From Lophius americanus (Eukaryota > Chordata > Actinopteri > Lophiiformes > Lophiidae), in contig JBBDHG010000126.1 in assembly GCA_037951165.1 (NCBI GenBank), positions 2,199,001 to 2,263,000 of the forward strand: 64,000 nucleotides of DNA, read 5' to 3'. Shown piece by piece: positions 60,294-64,000 of this stretch; positions within the stretch are counted from its first letter, which is position 1, and every line of letters begins with the position of its first letter. A program made the translations under genes and the position numbers. The notes beneath the pieces were generated by a model. That model was not told the origin of the DNA. It worked only from the letters and a program-made list of their open reading frames with translations, and made no database searches.

Positions 60294-61311
60294 CTGGACT
60301 TATATAGCGCCTTTCTACGAACCCAAGGACGCTAAACAAAGAGGGCAGTCAAAACATACTAATAAATAAACATTAAAACGAAAGATATGTAGAGGGGATG
60401 TTGAGATTGCAAGCCGTTAAGAACAGGTGGTGCTTGAGGAGTTTTATGAAAATGTCCAGGGTTGCACAATTCCTGATATCAGGGGGGGAGAGTTCCAGTG
60501 GGCGGGGCCTGCGACGATGAAGGCTCTGTCGCCAAATGTTCGCAACCTGGTGTGGGGGTGGAGAGCAGAACAGTGTCAGAGGACCAAAGCCTCAGAGAAG
60601 GAGTGTAGGGGTGGAGAAGGTCGGGGAGGTACTGGGGGGCAAGGGCATGGAGGGATTTGTAAGTGAGCAGGAGGAGTTTGTAGTTGATGAGTGATTTGAT
60701 AGGAAGACAGTGAAGGTGGATGAGAGCGGGGGTGATGTAATGCCAGGGCCTGGCGTGGGTGAGAACGCTGGCAGCTGAGTTTTGGACATACTGGAGCCGG
60801 TCCAGGGCTTTGCTGGAGGGTACCCAGCCCTGCTGCTGTTTGGTTTGAAAAATGATGACCATATCCTTAGTATCATAAGGGCATTTTTCTTTCTGAACAA
60901 AACAATTTCCTGTTTGACGGCCTATGCTGTGACATTCCTCAACAACCTTAACAGTATGGTGCAATTCATAAAAGTTTTCCAACATGTCGTGAAGGTAAGC
61001 AGCACAACAGCTACATCCAGCAATCACAAGCCTTAGAGAAATGGTGGATGCAACTCTGTCTTTACAATTATTCTGTCATACATAATAATAATAAATAATA
61101 ATACATGTAATTTATAATGCACTTTACATTTTGATCAAATCTCAAAGTGCTACAATGAAACATACCTGAGGAGTTTCTCCTTCTCGAAGACTGTGTCGGC
61201 AGACATGTTGACAGGAATGAGCAGATCAGGATGGGAGTCCAAATGGACCATCTTTAAGTTCTTCAGCGGGAGGTGTCGTGACGCAATGGCACGATAAATA
61301 TGACATACCAC
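46797..61311 (-). CDS. c5orf22: UPF0489 family protein, C5orf22 homologue (first exon outside window)
   Basis: Nine exons on the minus strand: 61311-61166, 59604-59455, 59227-59094, 57391-57093, 54041-53979, 51388-51267, 49337-49271, 47165-47026 and 46950-46797, totalling 1275 nt for 424 residues plus stop. Human C5orf22 has about 442, so only some 25 N-terminal residues are missing, presumably on an exon beyond 61311 that I could not find to 64000. Matches to the human protein include SIENWIMP.VYAGHVSC, GKDSSTTTIRVTSTDNYFLS, LDIDLDFFSCKNPFKE, RWAGHPGMASL and VHQAGLTCDSVELPHHIST. All phases close. Function is unknown. A poorly conserved acidic linker (about residues 125-220 of the visible part) separates two conserved halves. 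DSHPD (61225-61239) and DIDLD (57135-57149) resemble arginase/deacetylase metal-binding motifs. No signal peptide or membrane segment is visible. Confidence 0.95.
47187..47202. repeat. 16-nt poly(G) tract (poly-C in the c5orf22 sense strand)
   Basis: It lies 22-37 nt upstream of the acceptor of the c5orf22 exon at 47165-47026, so it forms the polypyrimidine tract as a pure C run, followed by TCCTCCTTCTAATCTCTCCAG. Confidence 0.9.
47690..48800 (+). mobile_element. Decayed Tc1/mariner-like element (family C)
   Basis: The left end 'ctgctcaaaaaaagaaggga' followed by 'acacttgatc' is a common terminus of a fish Tc1-like family. The right part carries transposase remnants on the plus strand (REGIDAYDWSSHSPHLDPIE, then MYRCLRPHQV) and ends with 'cattatgagctgtcctgttg'. 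An in-frame stop follows the PIE motif, and the middle is replaced by unrelated sequence. Confidence 0.65.
49350..49375. repeat. (AAG)n microsatellite
   Basis: A run of GAA units lies just upstream, in the gene sense, of the c5orf22 exon at 49337-49271. In sense orientation it is a TTC pyrimidine run close to the acceptor. Confidence 0.85.
49650..51125 (+). mobile_element. Tc1-like element (family D) carrying a minisatellite
   Basis: The left end reads 'tacagttggaagcacattta' then 'ttcaacccccattg', and the right end has 'aaggggggctgaatacagtt', an imperfect inverted pair. Plus-strand transposase remnants include SPDFNPRENLCWDL (about 50731-50772) and ITELESSTHEEWATFPQECC (about 50801-50860), the C-terminal catalytic part with its final E region. 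An earlier block (LPTMKHDGRLLMLRGY) precedes them. Several stops and frame changes make it dead. Confidence 0.75.
49902..50175. repeat. 40-bp minisatellite, about seven copies
   Basis: The unit begins 'tggcccagcacaggagagcc' and continues 'agctcaacagaaccataacg'. Unit starts are 49906, 49946, 49986, 50026, 50066, 50106 and 50146. Outer copies carry 'atcagaaacagaa' in place of 'aacagaaccataa'. The copies are contiguous with no spacers. The array lies within the Tc1-like element at 49650-51125. Confidence 0.92.
51401..51432. repeat. (CA)n microsatellite next to a c5orf22 acceptor
   Basis: In the gene sense this is a TG repeat running to within about 15 nt of the acceptor of the exon at 51388-51267. 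Length changes could affect recognition of that acceptor. Confidence 0.85.
53696..53897. repeat. 200-bp (TA/TATG/ACATATA)n array
   Basis: Alternating TATATA, TATATG, ATCTAG and ACATATAT blocks lie about 80 nt downstream, in the gene sense, of the c5orf22 exon at 54041-53979. The array is highly self-complementary. The open frames on both strands that repeat I and Y are artefacts of the repeat. Confidence 0.92.
58355..58525 (+). repeat. Retroposed repeat ('ccatccctgaggagcagtgg' type)
   Basis: It contains 'cttggcccatccctgaggag', 'gtgggaagccactttgaag' and 'gatgggattgaactgcaaac', the last resembling the B-box style 'ggattgaac' of tRNA-derived SINEs. It partly matches 40470-40560. Confidence 0.45.
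59820..60125 (+). repeat. Best preserved copy of repeat family R
   Basis: In order: 'attagggggagctttatctc', 'ttctcaatcgttggtctgat', 'tgtccaaatgtggtgtgtat', 'tggctcaagatctatcttg', then after a short gap 'tcagggggactgcttgtaca', 'acacaggggactggggcctt', 'ttggggatatagccttgccc' and 'acgacagcgtaggactag'. It shows both halves that appear separately elsewhere. Confidence 0.6.
60249..60840 (-). mobile_element. L2-type LINE 3' end, antisense, with (ATT)n tail
   Basis: The minus strand encodes a polymerase C-terminus (LQYVQNSAASVLTHARPWHY, ITPALIHLHCLPI, YKLLLLTYKSLHALAPQYLP), then a 3'UTR ending 'gcgctatataagtccagttt' followed by an ATT run (plus-strand AAT run 60249-60293). It lies in the c5orf22 intron between the first two visible exons. 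It is 5'-truncated and inactive. Confidence 0.8.
61076..61158 (-). mobile_element. L2 3' tail fragment abutting a c5orf22 splice donor
   Basis: 'taataatacatgtaatttat' and 'gcactttacattttgatcaa' plus 'atctcaaagtgctacaatga' are the same 3' tail as at 63530-63620. It ends within about 8 nt of the donor of the exon at 61311-61166. Confidence 0.7.
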
Positions 61312-61380
61312 CTGGTGAAGATTCAAAAGAAAAAGCTATTTGAAGGTCTGTGACTCATCAATAATATGATTTTATGAAAT

Positions 61381-61810
61381 TCACACATAAGTACCAAATC
61401 CTTCTCTCCTTCCGTCTTCAATCATGCCTGTCTCTACGGCAACTGCAATTAAAAGCCATAACCTTCTTCTTTCGGCTGTTCCGTTTAGGCCGATCATCTT
61501 GCCCCCGTCTTCCTCTGTCACATCAATCAACTGCCTGTTCTCTCTCACCACATCCAGAAACCTCCTCTTTGGTCTTCCCTTTTTCTCCAGCATCCTTCCA
61601 CCAATAGATCCACAATCCCTGCTTTCCACATGCCCAAACCATCTCAATCTGGCCTGTCTTACTGTGTTTCCATGGAAATCCGTTTTGTTTTACGCACATT
61701 AATTTTGCATGGGTGTTACATTGGATGCCCTTCCTGACACAACCCTCTCCGTTTATGCAGGCCTTGGGCCAGAACTACAAGTACACGGGTTTGTTATCCC
61801 TTTGTGGCTG
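61381..61810 (-). mobile_element. Antisense LINE-derived fragment (GRPKRRFLDVVRE motif)
   Basis: The minus strand encodes MRWFGHVESRD and KKGRPKRRFLDVVRENRQLI, a C-terminal motif string found in many RTE/BovB-like and other animal LINE polymerases. To the right is 'tacattggatgcccttcctg' followed by 'acacaaccctctccgtttat', a phrase often found with this repeat in fish. Family assignment is uncertain. Confidence 0.6.
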
Positions 61811-63529
61811 GGTTTACAGTTTGCTGGAAACAAATTGTTCAATAATAAAAATAAACAAAATAATAAAAAGCCGCATGTAGGAATATATTTGAATAAAACT
61901 ACTGTACAATCGGCATTGTTGAGTAATTTGGTTCTGATTACAATTTGCCAAAAACAAATGCTAAATAATACTGATATTACAGGTGTTTAACCCAAATCTA
62001 TCCATAAATGCCGATTTTACGAGGACTGCAGTCTCGAAGCCTTAATAAAGAGCATCTCTAGGACTTTACAGAGACCCTTTAGACAATATCTTTATTATTT
62101 TGTCCCAGTGGATACAAAGATGACATTTTATAGTCTAAAAATCACTTTTAAAAAAAACAACAAACACGCTGAGCAATTACTCCTACACGATTAAGAAATT
62201 CAAAACTCAAATTTAAAAATCTGAGTAAATTAATATTTATGGTATAAATATGGATATATTAGGTGTGATATAAATATGAAAGTGACACCAGTCACATAGG
62301 GGTCACAAGCCAGTGTACTTTTCTTGCCAGTCCCCAGCCAGTTCCCAAAATGGGAAATACGTGACAAAAAAGAAACAAATCAACGGACAAATAAATATAG
62401 AAGTTAAGTAGATAAAATTTGAATTTATTTATATTTATTTGTTTTTTTAAATTTAAAAATAAATAAATAAATAGAGCAATTAACAACTACTAACTAACTC
62501 TGTCAGTATAGTGTGTAATTATCATAATACGAAATTGACTAATAATATGTGCATTAATCATATTATTATGTGTAATAATATGATACTAGATCTTATTATT
62601 ACGCTAAATAAAATATTGTACAATACAAATGTTACCATTTGTAATAATATTGAATGCAAGAACCATATTGCTAAATGTAATGTGCAATAATCATGATACC
62701 AATGGCATGGTGTCTTTTTAGCCTGGGTCTTCGCTTCAACGACTTCATCATGTCATTACAGCTACAACCTCTTGTCAGACTGTACAACCAGCCCATATTT
62801 GAATGTGGGCTGTTACTAATATTTTTATGATAAAGCAGTCAAAAGAAAATTAACCACCTATGAGGGATAAACATTTATCTGCATGGACACACACTGAAAC
62901 GATCAACGTTGAAGCACTATTACTCAGAATGACATCATGCTGCTTCACAAATAGATATTGCATATCGCACAAATTACTGTAACTAAAATAATAAACTCAC
63001 AACAACCAGTAACATTAGTCAGACAACCACCAAGAAAGTAACAATTCCATAAAATGTAAGCAGCTTAATCAGGATTCAAAAGGGTTTTTCCTAACAGACT
63101 CAAGCCATGTCGCTGGTCATAAACATACAAAGGTACTCTTGCAGCACCAGACCACTGAATCTGGACCAACATTCACCCCACAACAGCAGCAACCATCTAA
63201 AGGAAGCAATAATAAACAACTATTTAAGATACATCAAAAATCCATTCGATTCACGAAAGCTGTTCATCATTCCTGTCTTTCTTTGACATCGATGCAAAAC
63301 ATGCCACTCTGTAAAGTTGGCATGATCAATTTTAACTCAACAACTGACCTTCCATATATTGAGACAAAGAACAAGCCAAACAAGACAAATTTGATGTATG
63401 ATTGGATAAACAATATGATATCAACGTAAATCATCAAATTTTTTTGAACAGAAGAGGGATTCACTCTGAAATCCGAAGGCCTCAGAGTACATTTTAAATC
63501 CCGTGACCACAATATAACAAAGCTTTAAT

Positions 63530-64000
63530 CTATATGATAATAATAAATAATAATAATAATACATTTAATTTATAATGCACTTTACATTTGGATCAAATCT
63601 CAAAGTGCAACAAAGCAAAAGCAGATAAAAGCATCAATAAAAACATAAAATAATAACTATATAAAAGCCTGACCAAAAAGCTGCAATGTTAATTAAGGTT
63701 ATAGGTTCTGCTAAAAAGGTCCTTTTGTAAATGTGTCAGTCATCTGTGGAGCCCTGAGATGGTCAGGGAGGGCATTCCACAGACGAGAGGCAGCAGAACA
63801 GAAGGCCCGATCACCCATGGTGCTGAGCTTAGTCCGGGGAAGAAGGAGGCGGTATGAGTGGGTAGAACGGAGGGATCGTGTTGAGGTCAGTGGGGTGAGT
63901 AGTTCTTTTAGGTAGGGGGGTGCGTTACCATGGATGCACTGGTGAGTGAGGAGAGAGATCTTATAATCAATCCTGGTGGAGATGGGAAGCCAATGAAGGG
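63530..64000 (-). mobile_element. L2-type LINE 3' end, antisense, running off the right edge
   Basis: The minus strand begins outside the window and encodes a polymerase C-terminus (LHWLPISTRIDYKISLLTHQ, GNAPPYLKELLTPLTSTRSL, TMGDRAFCSAASRLWNALP). A 3'UTR and 'gtgcattataaattaaatgt' plus an ATT tail follow. The coding part is unusually well kept up to a frame break near 63722. Confidence 0.8.

Larger units (their letters stand above)
61312..64000 (-). other. c5orf22: c5orf22 upstream intron (part), repeat-filled
   Basis: It runs upstream from the acceptor (cttcaccag before 61311). It contains two LINE-derived pieces (61381-61810 and 63530-64000). Between about 61985 and 63530 it is very AT-rich, and I see no exon, including none matching the conserved VWVVEDH start of the family. 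Confidence 0.6.

Noticed and set aside
60479..61027. 182-codon minus-strand frame as a host gene
   Set aside because: The recognisable part is the polymerase C-terminus of an L2-type LINE. The upstream part is unrelated intron sequence.

Overview
The window is AT-rich vertebrate nuclear DNA, almost certainly from a teleost fish. The evidence is conserved vertebrate proteins split into many short exons with GT-AG introns, together with dense fish-type repeats: L2-like LINE fragments with (ATT)n tails, several Tc1/mariner families, CR1/Rex-like LINE pieces, simple repeats, and SINE-type tails ending in ATGG units. No virus, plasmid or bacterial operon structure was seen. The gene models below were built by hand from splice sites and reading frame. 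All stated phases and lengths close in frame.

Layout from left to right. Positions 1-3811 are repeat-rich and may be intron of a minus-strand gene whose signal-peptide first exon lies at 3812-3904. Then comes rnf2 (RING1B, Polycomb E3 ligase) on the plus strand, with a probable 5'UTR exon ending at 5847 and eight coding exons at 11224-17259. A 5 kb intergenic stretch holds a broken Tc1-like element. Next is arpc5 (Arp2/3 complex subunit 5) on the minus strand, 26696 down to 22813. Its first intron has the hallmarks of a minor-spliceosome (U12) AT-AA intron. A repeat-rich gap follows. A minus-strand gene for a 306-residue, eight-pass, TspO/MBR-like (tryptophan-rich sensory protein-like) membrane protein occupies 39675 down to 31376. 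Positions 39800-46588 hold repeats, including the 5' half of an L2-type LINE with an intact endonuclease frame. Last is a c5orf22 homologue (UPF0489 family) on the minus strand, 61311 down to 46797. Its large introns are full of transposon remnants and its first exon lies outside the window. The right edge is an antisense L2 3' end.

rnf2 and arpc5 are convergent. arpc5, the TspO-like gene and c5orf22 are head-to-tail on the minus strand. The minus-strand secreted-protein exon and rnf2 are divergent. The genes share no pathway: chromatin silencing, actin nucleation, a membrane protein of unknown role, and a protein of unknown function. I found no operon-like or defence-like system. The most unusual items are the U12-type intron of arpc5, the altered RNF2 linker, the arginase-like metal motifs in the UPF0489 protein, the TspO-like gene, two perfect hairpins, and an unclassified repeat family with copies next to exons.
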